This document shows, in pieces, positions 1 to 7,886 of a DNA stretch of 46,952 nt. Made by a program: the position numbers and the translations under genes. Origin of the DNA: a virus; IMG/VR virus record IMGVR_UViG_3300046312_000177, positions 1 to 46,952 of that record. One strand, given 5' to 3'. The notes under the pieces were generated by a model that worked only from the letters and a program-made list of their open reading frames with translations, was not told the origin of the DNA and ran no database searches. The stretch's first letter is position 1, and each line of letters starts with the position of its first letter.

Positions 1-127
1 AATCCCCGACCCTTTCCTAAAACAAATACCTCCTTTAATATTTAGAGATTTAAACTTTACACTTCCCAAGTCCTCCTCGCACTCTAAATTTCCATCAAAA
101 TTGTCTAGGTTAACCTGTCCGATGTAG
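1..127. repeat. Terminal direct repeat, left copy
   Basis: Bases 1-127 are identical to 46826-46952. The overlap is exactly 127 bases, a k-mer length used by common short-read assemblers, so I read it as the closure overlap of a circular or circularly permuted molecule rather than a biological terminal repeat. A true 127-bp terminal redundancy cannot be excluded from sequence alone. The left edge coincides exactly with the edge of a 147-bp repeat that also lies at 45411-45557, so the closure passes through a repeated sequence. Confidence 0.9.
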
Positions 128-180
128 TTATTATTCTCGTCTAGTTGATCTTTTGTTATTAAATGTTTTTTCATTTTCAT
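1..180 (-). CDS. Hexapeptide-repeat solenoid protein A, N-terminal part (gene split by contig ends)
   Basis: This is the first 60 codons of a gene that continues in frame at the other end of the record (46825 down to 46529), giving about 158 residues in a closed circle. The N-terminus is nearly identical to the paralogue at 45042-45602, including the segment NNNYIGQVNLDNFDGNLE and the following acidic and GSVKFKSLNIKGG stretch. The start is ATG at 180 (a second in-frame ATG is at 174), in an A-rich leader with no Shine-Dalgarno sequence. It lies at the promoter-proximal end of the early operon, after two small genes. The function is unknown; the C-terminal repeats suggest a beta-solenoid. Confidence 0.8.
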   Translation of the reverse strand, partial: MKMKKHLITKDQLDENNNYIGQVNLDNFDGNLECEEDLGSVKFKSLNIKGGICFRKGSGI

Positions 181-209
181 TTTTTTTAAGGTTGTTAAAT
201 TATTCATTT

Positions 210-533
210 TTATTCAAAATATACGCAAATAAAGCAGTTATGACCACAATCTGGCTTAAAATGATAGTCTTTTGTTACTTGTAAAAACACCTCTTTTTGT
301 AATTGAATAAGTCTAGCTACCAATTCATCTGCAAATTTGTTGCCAGTGTTTTGGTTTGAGAAATCAAAATCATTGAATGATTCAATTTTCATGAAGAAAG
401 CGATTGCCTCTTGCTCATTCTCGTCAAATTCATCGTCAAACATTTCGAGTAATAAATCTTCTGCTATTTGTGCATCTTTCTCACTATACCAGTCAGAAGT
501 GTCTGTGCGAAATTCATATTTAAATTCTTTCAT
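210..533 (-). CDS. Small acidic protein of unknown function
   Basis: A 107-residue protein that I do not recognise. Its N-terminal half is strongly acidic, with a run of Asp and Glu around residues 20-43, and the C-terminus carries CGHNCFIC (two cysteine pairs), which could bind a metal or simply be reduced thiols. It has no signal peptide or membrane segment. It is the second gene of the early minus-strand operon, between the 96-residue gene at 562-852 and solenoid protein A. The leader before its ATG is A/T-rich without a Shine-Dalgarno sequence, like its neighbours. Small acidic first-operon proteins in phages are often host-interaction or anti-defence factors, but nothing here shows that directly. 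Confidence 0.65.
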   Translation of the reverse strand: MKEFKYEFRTDTSDWYSEKDAQIAEDLLLEMFDDEFDENEQEAIAFFMKIESFNDFDFSNQNTGNKFADELVARLIQLQKEVFLQVTKDYHFKPDCGHNCFICVYFE

Positions 534-561
534 ATTTTTTTATTTTTTAAGTTAATATAAG

Positions 562-852
562 TTATTCTGAAATTGCCAATAGGTCGCTATATTTGAATTT
601 ATCGCCTTCAAGACCTAATTCGTTTGCAACGCGTATCACACAACCTATTGCCATATCATAAAAAGAACTGCATCCTTCCCTATCAACAATACTAAAATCC
701 CAATAATCCTCCGCGTAATATTTAACGGAATAATCATTGCCAAGTTCTGATTGATTTAGGATATAAACTTTTGCGGAGGTGGTAGAATCATTAATGTATA
801 ACCTTAACTCGCCATTTTTTGGATTTGTCCATTTTTTTATTCTTGTTTTCAT
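562..852 (-). CDS. First gene of the early operon, unknown function
   Basis: A 96-residue protein with no family I can name. It has a basic N-terminus (MKTRIKKW), a central aromatic stretch (KYYAEDYWDF) and a hydrophobic helix-like segment (DMAIGCVIRVANELGL) near residues 66-82. It sits directly behind the duplicated promoter at 853-942, so it should be the first message made from this promoter. At 45803-45892 the same promoter stands in front of a different, unrelated small gene, so the promoter was duplicated while the first gene was not. No signal peptide or transmembrane segment is visible. Confidence 0.7.
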   Translation of the reverse strand: MKTRIKKWTNPKNGELRLYINDSTTSAKVYILNQSELGNDYSVKYYAEDYWDFSIVDREGCSSFYDMAIGCVIRVANELGLEGDKFKYSDLLAISE

Positions 853-942
853 ATTTATTTATTTTTTAGTTATTATTTATAGCTAACTGCTATTTCTTTA
901 GGTTACATGATATAAATATAAGTGTCAACTATTTATTTTACA
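853..942 (-). promoter_or_regulatory. Early promoter and leader, copy 1
   Basis: About 90 bp that match 45803-45892 with about six differences. Read on the minus strand it has a perfect TTGACA (complement of 923-928) followed by an A/T-rich stretch and ATGTAACCT. AGTTGACAC and ATGTAACCT form an imperfect inverted pair 13 bases apart, which could be an operator. I see no canonical TATAAT at 17 bases, so the exact -10 is uncertain. The leader ends in AAATAAATAAATATGAAA, with no Shine-Dalgarno sequence. Confidence 0.6.
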
Positions 943-1030
943 TATTTAATTAAATATTAATAAATTTTATTAATTTGTACATTTTTGACCTAATTATTTT
1001 TACATATAAATTAATATAGTGTAATTTATT

Positions 1031-1062
1031 AAGTTGACAACCTAAATATTTATTATAGATTA
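1031..1062 (+). promoter_or_regulatory. Candidate divergent promoter or operator for the late arm
   Basis: TTGACA at 1034-1039 lies inside the odd palindrome GTTGACAAC and is followed by an A/T-rich segment with TATAGA at 1054-1059. The spacing of 14 bases is short for a sigma-70 promoter, so this may be an operator or an activator-dependent promoter. It shares the TTGACA and ACCT elements with the early promoter facing the other way (853-942), so one regulator could act on both. The region 943-1090 holds no ORF that I can support. Confidence 0.35.
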
Positions 1063-1090
1063 AATTTAACTTTAACTTTTTCTATTAAAA

Positions 1091-1729
1091 ATGAACAAAA
1101 ATGAATTAAAGAAACTAAGAATTGACATTGTAGTTCGCTGGAAGAGGCGTTTGGAAGGTAAAAATATCAGTGAAATCTCAAAAATGTCTGGAATAAGCAG
1201 AGCTTTCCTATACCGTGCAATGAATGGAGCTTCAATGCCTAGCCTCAAAACTATAAATAAAGTGGAGGAGGCTATAAAAAATTATGAGCAAGAAACTAAG
1301 AGAATTGAAGATATCTATAGAATGCATTTTAGATTGATTGATACTCCAAAAGGGAAAGATGATGCATCCGTATATCACATCACTGACTATAATGTTCATG
1401 TAGTTCCTGATAATCTTGAAAATATTGAGGGTGGAGTTTATGTTCTAAATGATTTTGAGCCAAAAAACCTTAAGCATATAAAGAAACAATGTTTTATTTT
1501 GAAAAATACCAAATTTCACGCGCCTAATTTAGAAACTATTGAGGGCTTTCTTCTCATTCAAGAAAATGTTATTTTTGACGCTCCAAAGTTAAAATATATA
1601 GGGGGTAATATAACTATAAGGCATGGCACAATATTTAATTGCCCAAACCTAGAAGAGGTTGAATATATAGATTTAGATTATATTGACGACGATGATTTAA
1701 AAATAAAATTAGGTAAATTAAGGAAATGA
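1091..1729 (+). CDS. XRE-type HTH protein fused to a leucine-rich-like solenoid
   Basis: A 212-residue protein. Residues 1-70 look like a Cro/XRE-type helix-turn-helix: the segment ISEISKMSGISRAFLYRAMN has the spacing of helices 2 and 3. From about residue 107 to 195 there are imperfect repeats of about 22-23 residues of the form PNLExIEGxxxIxxnxxF, as in NLENIEGG, NLKHIKKQ, NLETIEGF, KLKYIGGN and NLEEVEYI, which suggest a leucine-rich-like beta-solenoid. It is the first gene right of the divergent control region, so it is the best candidate for a regulator of the late or early arm. The fusion of an HTH to a solenoid is unusual; the solenoid may sense a protein ligand. There is no recognisable LexA/CI peptidase domain. 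Confidence 0.75.
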   Translation: MNKNELKKLRIDIVVRWKRRLEGKNISEISKMSGISRAFLYRAMNGASMPSLKTINKVEEAIKNYEQETKRIEDIYRMHFRLIDTPKGKDDASVYHITDYNVHVVPDNLENIEGGVYVLNDFEPKNLKHIKKQCFILKNTKFHAPNLETIEGFLLIQENVIFDAPKLKYIGGNITIRHGTIFNCPNLEEVEYIDLDYIDDDDLKIKLGKLRK

Positions 1730-1947
1730 TATATTTTATTAAAAATCTTCGCAGATATTCAAAAAATTGCGAAAAATTAGACAATCTAAGAAATCTTCAT
1801 AATCAGATTAAGGCTTTGAAAAAGCAGATTGCTATTAATCAGCGTATAATTGATTTACAAAATAGTTTTATAAAGCTAAATCAAAAGAAAATTGATTTAA
1901 GTCAGGAAATTTTTAATAGGATTAATATAAAGATATTAACGAAATGA
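1726..1947 (+). CDS. Small coiled-coil protein
   Basis: A 73-residue, Lys- and Asn-rich protein, mostly helical by composition, with heptad-like spacing of Leu and Ile from about residue 18 to 65. It overlaps the stop of the HTH-solenoid gene by 4 bases (ATGA) and the start of the small terminase by 4 bases, so it is translationally coupled on both sides. No family recognised. Its position beside the terminase suggests a role in packaging or regulation, but this is inference from context only. Confidence 0.6.
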   Translation: MIYFIKNLRRYSKNCEKLDNLRNLHNQIKALKKQIAINQRIIDLQNSFIKLNQKKIDLSQEIFNRINIKILTK

Positions 1948-2399
1948 AGAAAATGACTAAAAAGAATCCAAAAGGAGCTGGAGGAAGACCGACTTTAATG
2001 ACTGAATCTGTTGTTGCTAAACTCAAAGAGGGGTTTGCACAAGGTTTTAGTATTGATAACGCTTGTATTTGGGCAAATATATCACCAAATACTTATTATG
2101 ATTATTGTAAGATAAATCCTAAGTTTTCACAGTATTGTAAAGCTCTACAGAAAAAACCCTTGATAAAATCAATAGTTGTAATCAATAAAGCCTTGGATGA
2201 AGGCGATGTTTCAACCGCAAAATGGTATGCTGAAAGGAAAGGAAAAGATGAATTTAGTTTAAGAAATGAAATTACGGGTGAGAATGGTGATCCTGTGAGA
2301 ATAGTATATATTGATAAAGAGGAAAAGGAAGCCTACGAGAAACATATCTACGAAGTAATTAATGGACCTGAAAATAACGAAAATAACGAAAAATCTTAA
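1944..2399 (+). CDS. terS: Terminase small subunit
   Basis: A 151-residue protein of the usual size for a small terminase, which recognises phage DNA and loads it on the large subunit. The N-terminus has the GAGGRPT motif and then an HTH-like region (ACIWANISPNTYYDY, about residues 41-55), followed by KPLIKSIVVINKALDEGD and a WYAERK segment typical of phage small terminases. The C-terminal tail is acidic and Asn-rich, consistent with a large-subunit contact. It lies directly ahead of a small ORF and the large terminase. I chose the ATG at 1944, which overlaps the stop of the preceding gene; an in-frame ATG also occurs at codon 4. Confidence 0.85.
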   Translation: MKKMTKKNPKGAGGRPTLMTESVVAKLKEGFAQGFSIDNACIWANISPNTYYDYCKINPKFSQYCKALQKKPLIKSIVVINKALDEGDVSTAKWYAERKGKDEFSLRNEITGENGDPVRIVYIDKEEKEAYEKHIYEVINGPENNENNEKS

Positions 2400-2472
2400 C
2401 CCTTGTAAATAAAGGGGTGAGACAGGTTGCCGCATCGCACCAAGACAAAATAAAATTAAAGAAGAGAAGAGT
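2400..2472 (+). other. Short intergenic stretch with small hairpins
   Basis: Between the small terminase and the next ORF lie CCCTT(2400-2404)/AAGGG(2412-2416) and GGTG...CACC pairings in a locally GC-richer stretch. There is no T-run, so I do not call a terminator. The location next to terS would fit a packaging-site candidate, but nothing here proves it. Confidence 0.25.
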
Positions 2473-2679
2473 ATGAATAATATAAAGAAACTGGAAGATT
2501 TAGGATTTAGGATTTCAGAATGTTCTATTGAAAAAATTAAAGTAGCAGGATTTAAGAAGAGACTTAAGTTCACCATGATATTGGAGCAGGATAGCAATAA
2601 TTCACAAGGCAATATACCAGAAAAAACATTAGAACGAGTTGGCAACAATATCCTTAAAGCTTTACGGATTTTATATTAA
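2473..2679 (+). CDS. Small protein between the terminase subunits
   Basis: A 68-residue protein, MNNIKKLEDLGFRISECS at the N-terminus, with mixed charge and no membrane segment. No family recognised. Its stop codon overlaps the start of the large terminase (TAATG), showing translational coupling. The alternative, that it is spurious, is made less likely by this tight junction and by the lack of any other gene filling the gap on this strand. Confidence 0.65.
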   Translation: MNNIKKLEDLGFRISECSIEKIKVAGFKKRLKFTMILEQDSNNSQGNIPEKTLERVGNNILKALRILY

Positions 2680-4178
2680 TGGAAATTAAAAACCCTCCCT
2701 ATTTCGGCAAAATACTTCACGAAAAAGGGTTTAGAGTCTGGTTTTTATATATGTTCAAGCTAATTGAAGGAAGAAAATTTATTGAAGAAAAATTACACGA
2801 TGATTTATTCCAATTAATTCAAGATATTTACGATCTAAAATCTCTAAGAAATTCTATTGCCATTCCGCCACGATCCGCTAAGACAACAATTGCAAAATAT
2901 TTCATTGCCTACTCATATGCAGTAAATCAAAGGTGCAATTTTATCTATACCTCATTTTCTCAAGATTTATTAACTGACATATCTAGATCACTGGCTACAA
3001 TTCTTAAACATCCTGCTTATTTAGCGATGTATAATTTCACGACTGAAGAAAGCGAAGTGATGGATGATCCAGTAGACGAATTCTGGAAAGATTATTTATT
3101 TCAAGATCAAGGTAAGGCAACTTATTCTAGCAGAAAAATCATCACCAAAGAAGGAGGCGTGACTTTATTCGCTTCTGTTGGTTCGGCTATTACGGGGTTT
3201 GGTTGTGGAATTAGAGGAGCTAATAAATTTAGTGGATGCTTAATAATTGATGATGCGAACAAACCAGCTGATATTAGATCGGCACTTATGAGAAACAAGG
3301 TCCATGAATATTTCACAACAACATTATTATCTAGATTGAATGATAGCAATATTTCTATCATTAATATTCAACAAAGATTGCATTTAGAGGATTTAACGGG
3401 ATTTCTAGAGAAGATTTATAATTTTAGCGTATTAAAGAGACCCCTGATAATTGATGGAGTTTGCCAACTTCCAAGCCAATATACGCCAGAAAGAATAGCA
3501 GAAATTCAAATTAATCAATATGCTTTTACGTCTCAATACCAGCAAGAGCCTACCCTTGAAGGCGGAAACTTATTTAAGTTAGAAACGATAACTCAAATAA
3601 ATTCTTATCAATTACCAACTAGCTACGAATGGAGATTTATCACGGCTGATCTAGCTTACAAGGACAAGCAAACCAATGATTTCGTTGTTTTTTCTTATTG
3701 GGGAGTTAGAAAGGAATTAGTTAATCAGATCGAGCGGAATCATCTATATTTAATAGATGTCAGAAGAAAGAAGATAAACTCTGTCGAGGTCGAAAGATGG
3801 ATTGATGATTGGATAAAATCTAAAATAAGTTATGGGTTTAGATATATTTGGATTGAAGATAAGTCGCACGGCATCTATTTAAACCAGTTATACAGGAAGA
3901 AAGGCTACCCAATACCAAGTGAAGAGACAATAAAGGAGATTTTGCCAAGAGACACAGATAAGGTAACGAGAGCAAATAATGTGATCCCCTGCCTTGACAG
4001 CATAACTCCAAACTTGTTTTTTAATAAAGATATTGACAACTATGATGAGTTGTTGCAAGAATTTCTTAGCTTTAATAATTCAAGGCATGATGATTTTGTT
4101 GACACTATGATAGACGCGATCAAAATAGCACTGTTTAAAGAAGACCCCGTTACACAATGGAAAAGGATTTTAAAATAA
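2679..4178 (+). CDS. terL: Terminase large subunit (ATPase and nuclease)
   Basis: A 499-residue protein of normal length for a large terminase, the motor that cuts concatemers and pumps DNA into the prohead. The Walker A region is IPPRSAKTT at residues 62-70, a PPR-type variant in which the usual Gly before Lys is Ala. The Walker B is CLIIDD at 187-192. The C-terminal RNase H-like nuclease begins with RFITADLAYKD (Asp near 324), continues through a WIEDKSHG segment, and ends with RHDDFVD near residue 470, which supplies late acidic residues. It is followed after one base by the portal gene. The subfamily is of the Terminase_6/6C type by these motifs; the packaging mode (headful or cos) cannot be assigned by eye. 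Confidence 0.93.
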   Translation: MEIKNPPYFGKILHEKGFRVWFLYMFKLIEGRKFIEEKLHDDLFQLIQDIYDLKSLRNSIAIPPRSAKTTIAKYFIAYSYAVNQRCNFIYTSFSQDLLTDISRSLATILKHPAYLAMYNFTTEESEVMDDPVDEFWKDYLFQDQGKATYSSRKIITKEGGVTLFASVGSAITGFGCGIRGANKFSGCLIIDDANKPADIRSALMRNKVHEYFTTTLLSRLNDSNISIINIQQRLHLEDLTGFLEKIYNFSVLKRPLIIDGVCQLPSQYTPERIAEIQINQYAFTSQYQQEPTLEGGNLFKLETITQINSYQLPTSYEWRFITADLAYKDKQTNDFVVFSYWGVRKELVNQIERNHLYLIDVRRKKINSVEVERWIDDWIKSKISYGFRYIWIEDKSHGIYLNQLYRKKGYPIPSEETIKEILPRDTDKVTRANNVIPCLDSITPNLFFNKDIDNYDELLQEFLSFNNSRHDDFVDTMIDAIKIALFKEDPVTQWKRILK

Positions 4179-4179
4179 A

Positions 4180-5508
4180 ATGCAAATAAGAGATATTTTT
4201 TTAAAGAAGAAAAAAGAATCAGAACCAAATAATACTCAAAAGATTCAAGTTAGAGATGGCTTTGAAATGATGTACGGTAAGGCTAACCAGTTACAGAATA
4301 GTAAGGATGTCTTAAAAAATTCAACATTTTCAAGAACAATTAGGCTTAATGAGCAAGTTTGCGAGAATGTCTTTTTAGAATCATGGGTAGGAAAAAAGAT
4401 TGTGCAGTTGCCAGTAGAAAGGGCAATGATGAGTGGCATAATGCTTGAGATGGATAGTGAAGCTGATGAGAAGAAGATATGGCAAGCCTATGAAGATTTG
4501 GATGTAGAAAATCTAATTAGAAAAGCTCAAATATCGGCTGATATTTATGGTAGCTCCTTAATTCTTCTAAAAGATGATACCAAAGATAGTATGAATGTAG
4601 CTGGTGATTTCAAAAATCTTGAGATGAAATTAATTGAATACCCTTTTTATAGTATACAACCTTCTTCTCAAGACACTTATGAAGCAGGTATTGTAACATT
4701 TACGAATCTAGGAATTTCGGTAGATCAATCATTTGTAGTACCATTCATTGGCAGTAGTGTTGTAAAAAGACTAAGTCCAGAATATAAGTACTATGGGATG
4801 AGTGTGTACCAGAATCTTTGGAATACAATAATAAACGATAGTGTGATAACAACGGCGGTCGCAAATATTACATCCAGATCATCAATAAGACATTATAAGC
4901 TTGATGGTTTAAAAGATTTAGTTTTAGCGGGAGCAGAGGATGTAGCCTTGCAAAGAATTGGAATTATAGAACAAAGTATTGGTATATTTGGATCGGCTGT
5001 TATGGACTCAAAAGATGAGCTACAAATAATTGGTCAAACTCTTAATGGGCTAGCTGATATAGATAAAAGATCGGCAGAAAGATTAAGTTCTGCTTCTGGA
5101 ATTCCAGCAACTGAATTACTAGGAAAATCACCTGATGGTCAAAATTCAACTGGTAAAGGCGATCAAAAAACGATGATAAATTTTATAAAGACTTATCAAA
5201 AGAAGATGTTGCCTTCTATAGTAAAAATATTTGACGCATTGGCTTCTCATGTGGGCGTAGCAGATAAAAAGAGAAAAGTTTATTTCAAAAATCCACACGA
5301 AATTGATGCAGAAGAAAGACCTAATTATGATAAAGTAGTGATAGAGAATGCTAATACCATGCTTAATTCTTTGGGGCTTTCAGAAGATGTAGTAAGAGGC
5401 TATCTATTGAGCCATCAGATAATTACGCAAGAACAGCACGATAAAATTACTTTAGAGACAGAACAATTTGACAAAGTTGATGAAACTGATACCGCCAAAG
5501 ACGAGTAA
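4180..5508 (+). CDS. Portal protein, DUF1073-like
   Basis: A 442-residue protein directly after the large terminase. Features of DUF1073 portals are visible: a YGKANQL stretch, a segment around residues 66-90 with WVGKKIVQLPVERAMMSG, then AQISADIYGSSLILL, and a later region with SSASGIPATELLGKSP followed by QKTMINFIKTYQKK. The portal forms the dodecameric ring through which DNA enters and to which the neck binds. The C-terminal 30 residues are acidic and overlap the next gene by 29 bases. Length and order agree with this family in other contractile-tailed phages. Confidence 0.88.
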   Translation: MQIRDIFLKKKKESEPNNTQKIQVRDGFEMMYGKANQLQNSKDVLKNSTFSRTIRLNEQVCENVFLESWVGKKIVQLPVERAMMSGIMLEMDSEADEKKIWQAYEDLDVENLIRKAQISADIYGSSLILLKDDTKDSMNVAGDFKNLEMKLIEYPFYSIQPSSQDTYEAGIVTFTNLGISVDQSFVVPFIGSSVVKRLSPEYKYYGMSVYQNLWNTIINDSVITTAVANITSRSSIRHYKLDGLKDLVLAGAEDVALQRIGIIEQSIGIFGSAVMDSKDELQIIGQTLNGLADIDKRSAERLSSASGIPATELLGKSPDGQNSTGKGDQKTMINFIKTYQKKMLPSIVKIFDALASHVGVADKKRKVYFKNPHEIDAEERPNYDKVVIENANTMLNSLGLSEDVVRGYLLSHQIITQEQHDKITLETEQFDKVDETDTAKDE

Positions 5509-6238
5509 AGCTCTTGAAGTTCAATATTTCCGCTATTTATTGAGCATTTTATCAAAAATCAACGACACTTTTAACAGTATTGTATTGCCTGTTGTTAAAC
5601 AACCAGAAGAAATTCAAGATAGCCAATTATTATCGTTAGAGGACGCTTTAAAGGCATTTGAGCTTAAGGTAAATTTGAGTGTGCCACCAAAAAAGATCAA
5701 GAAAATTGCAAGTGATGTAACCAACAGGAATGTCAAAAGAAATAAGAAAGTCTGGCGAGATAAGTTAAATCCTTCGTATTTTGGCGTTAATATTGCAAAA
5801 AAATTATCTTTTGAAGGGGAGCAAGATTATATCAAGTCCAGAATTAGCACCAACACTATCTTGATAACCAAGATGAAAGATGAATATATGGACCAACTGA
5901 ATGTGCTTGTATTGAATAAGTACCAGAAAGGTACTACTAACAGACAATTAGCGAAGGAATTAGAAAAACAATTTGGGATCAACAAATCCAAAGCCAAACT
6001 AATCGCTAGAAATGAAACGAAGAATACCAACACCCAACTAAATAATAAGCAGGCTCTTTCTTTAGGTTTTTCTAAAGCAATATGGCTTGGTAGTGAAGAT
6101 GAAAGAGAGCGAGAGCAACACAACAAGCATAATAACAAAGAATATGCTATTGGCGTTGGACTGCCTGACGGAGATGGTGGCAAAGAACAACCAGGCGATG
6201 CAATCTTGTGTAGATGCACTTTTTATATCAATGTTTAA
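5480..6238 (+). CDS. Minor head protein, Mu F-like
   Basis: About 252 residues. The C-terminal half carries the hallmarks of the Mu gpF / SPP1 gp7 minor head family: KAKLIARNETKNTNTQ, an arginine- and His-rich stretch with EREQHNKHNNKEY, and a final CRCTFYINV. These proteins bind the portal inside the prohead and assist assembly or DNA ejection. I place the start at the ATG at 5480 rather than an upstream TTG at 5468; both lie inside the end of the portal gene. Its order, portal then F-like then DUF2213, matches related phages. Confidence 0.8.
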   Translation: MKLIPPKTSKALEVQYFRYLLSILSKINDTFNSIVLPVVKQPEEIQDSQLLSLEDALKAFELKVNLSVPPKKIKKIASDVTNRNVKRNKKVWRDKLNPSYFGVNIAKKLSFEGEQDYIKSRISTNTILITKMKDEYMDQLNVLVLNKYQKGTTNRQLAKELEKQFGINKSKAKLIARNETKNTNTQLNNKQALSLGFSKAIWLGSEDEREREQHNKHNNKEYAIGVGLPDGDGGKEQPGDAILCRCTFYINV

Positions 6239-6308
6239 AAAATAGTTTGACTTTGTGAAAATAAGATTTATAGATTTGAAATTAAACAATGATTACTCTA
6301 ATTAAATT

Positions 6309-7355
6309 ATGATTATTCAAGATCAAATAATATTTGATGGTGTTACCAAGAACGCGACAATAATGCGTGATGGTATTTACCATTATTTAGGTCGCGAGGT
6401 TGGAGATTTTCAGAACCCTAGTAAGATAGTTAGAGTTTTTAGAGATAGATCAGAAATAGAGAAGGCTTATAAAAGATTTCTAGATTTACAAAGAATTCCA
6501 TTAACGGTTAATCATCCAAAAGACTTTATAAGTCTTGAAGATGAAAATTCTTATAATCAAGGAATAGCAATTGATCCATCTACAAAGATGGTAAAGGATT
6601 TCAAGGTATTAAATTGTAGAATTGATTTAAAAGATCAAGCTCTAGAGTATTATAGCCAAGGAAAAAAGGAGCTATCCTGCGGTTGGAGTGGTAGTTTTTC
6701 CAAAGTAGAGCATAGTGATTATGATTATACCCAACATTTTGAGGATTTTAATCATATAGCTATTTTACCAAATGGACGAGGTGGATCACTTTGTTCCATA
6801 ACTGATAATAATTTAAACATTTTAAACATGGATATTGACGATTTGAAATTAACAATAACAGACACTATTAAGTCTGTGTTAGATGAATACGCTCCTAAGA
6901 AAAAGAAAAAAGCTAAGTCCCAAGAAGGCGAAGAAGGTGAAGAAGGCGAAGATTTAAAGAAGAATAATGATGAGTTGGTTGAAAAATTAGCAACCGCCAT
7001 TCATTCTTTAAAATCTGAACAAGTTGAACAAGTTAAAGAAGTTGATGAGGTTGCGATTAAAGATGAAGCAGTAAAAGAAACAATCAAAGACTTTGATTGT
7101 GTTCTTAAAGCCATTGAAAAAGGAGCTATTGAGGTCAAGGATTGCTTGGGCAAATCACCTTTGGAAATTAAAAAGCAGGTTGTAAAAACTATTGCTAAAA
7201 AAGAAATTGAAGACAGCAAAATTGATGCTTATTTCGATATTTCTCTCGAGAATTTTAAACATCCTTCTTGGGAGAAAAAAGCAAAAATTGTGGACCAAGA
7301 ATCTGAAAAGACTCTTGTCTCACTAATTAACAATATTAACTTTTTAGATAAATAA
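6309..7355 (+). CDS. DUF2213-like head maturation or scaffold protein
   Basis: A 348-residue protein. The N-terminal 165 residues match the DUF2213 pattern: a Thr/Arg-rich start with MIIQDQIIFDGVTKNATIM, the segment PLTVNHPKD (near residues 62-70), then KKELSCGWSG and an HIAILPNGRGG stretch. DUF2213 proteins occupy the protease/scaffold position in this phage type. Residues 195-215 are a low-complexity charged linker, Lys-rich then Glu/Gly-rich, and the rest is helical and charged as expected for scaffold. The gene lies before the cement and major capsid genes. Whether the protein is catalytic cannot be told from sequence alone. Confidence 0.78.
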   Translation: MIIQDQIIFDGVTKNATIMRDGIYHYLGREVGDFQNPSKIVRVFRDRSEIEKAYKRFLDLQRIPLTVNHPKDFISLEDENSYNQGIAIDPSTKMVKDFKVLNCRIDLKDQALEYYSQGKKELSCGWSGSFSKVEHSDYDYTQHFEDFNHIAILPNGRGGSLCSITDNNLNILNMDIDDLKLTITDTIKSVLDEYAPKKKKKAKSQEGEEGEEGEDLKKNNDELVEKLATAIHSLKSEQVEQVKEVDEVAIKDEAVKETIKDFDCVLKAIEKGAIEVKDCLGKSPLEIKKQVVKTIAKKEIEDSKIDAYFDISLENFKHPSWEKKAKIVDQESEKTLVSLINNINFLDK

Positions 7356-7360
7356 TAATT

Positions 7361-7885
7361 ATGACATTCCAAAATATACCATTACAAAATGGTGTTGATT
7401 TTTATGGCTCGGAAATTTCTGGGGCATTCTTAACATCAGTCCCGCACAATATTGATACATTCAATTTTGGCGTTAATGTGCTTGATAACACCAAATTATT
7501 ATATGGTAGACCAGTAGTATACGATACAGATGGCGGCGTTAAAATACCAGTAGCTTTGCAAACGGTGCAAGAGGATATTGCTGGATTTATACCTTACAAA
7601 AACGGCGGAATAATGGAAGATGGAGGCTTTAGAAAAGGCGGATTATACACTTCTGTTCCAGTTTTAAATTTTGGCAGAATATTTGTTCCACTTAGTGCAG
7701 GAGTAACTCTACGCGTAGGCGATATACCATTTTTGAATCTTAACCCAGGCCCTGATTTTAATACTATCAAAGGCGAACCACTACTATCATCACCATTCGA
7801 GATAAATTTATCTTTTATCGCTTCAGTAGCTGAAGATTCAAGAAATGGTGTTGTTGCTTTAACAATTAAACAATATTTAAAATAA
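7361..7885 (+). CDS. Putative capsid decoration or cement protein
   Basis: A 174-residue, Gly/Pro/Val-rich, beta-type protein without charged coils. Position between the DUF2213 protein and the major capsid protein is the usual slot of the capsid cement protein in related myoviruses. The repeated PVxxxxGGV-like turns and the length fit that family, but I do not recognise a specific motif. It is separated by only one base from the capsid gene, so both should be made from the same message at high level. Confidence 0.6.
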   Translation: MTFQNIPLQNGVDFYGSEISGAFLTSVPHNIDTFNFGVNVLDNTKLLYGRPVVYDTDGGVKIPVALQTVQEDIAGFIPYKNGGIMEDGGFRKGGLYTSVPVLNFGRIFVPLSAGVTLRVGDIPFLNLNPGPDFNTIKGEPLLSSPFEINLSFIASVAEDSRNGVVALTIKQYLK

Positions 7886-7886
7886 A

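Noticed and set aside
1-127. Terminal repeats as attL/attR of an integrated prophage
   Set aside because: No integrase is seen, the repeat is coding sequence of a phage gene, and no host sequence flanks it; an assembly closure overlap explains it better.
1091-1729. CI-like lysogeny repressor
   Set aside because: It has an HTH but no LexA/CI-type peptidase or dimerisation domain, and no integrase or second divergent repressor supports lysogeny.
2259-2648. Minus-strand ORF opposite the small terminase and following small gene
   Set aside because: It lies opposite well-supported genes, has the Leu/Phe/Ser-rich composition of antisense frames and has no neighbours on its strand.
5827-6219. Minus-strand ORF opposite the Mu F-like gene
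   Set aside because: Low-complexity Leu/Ser composition and complete overlap with a conserved head gene mark it as a shadow frame.
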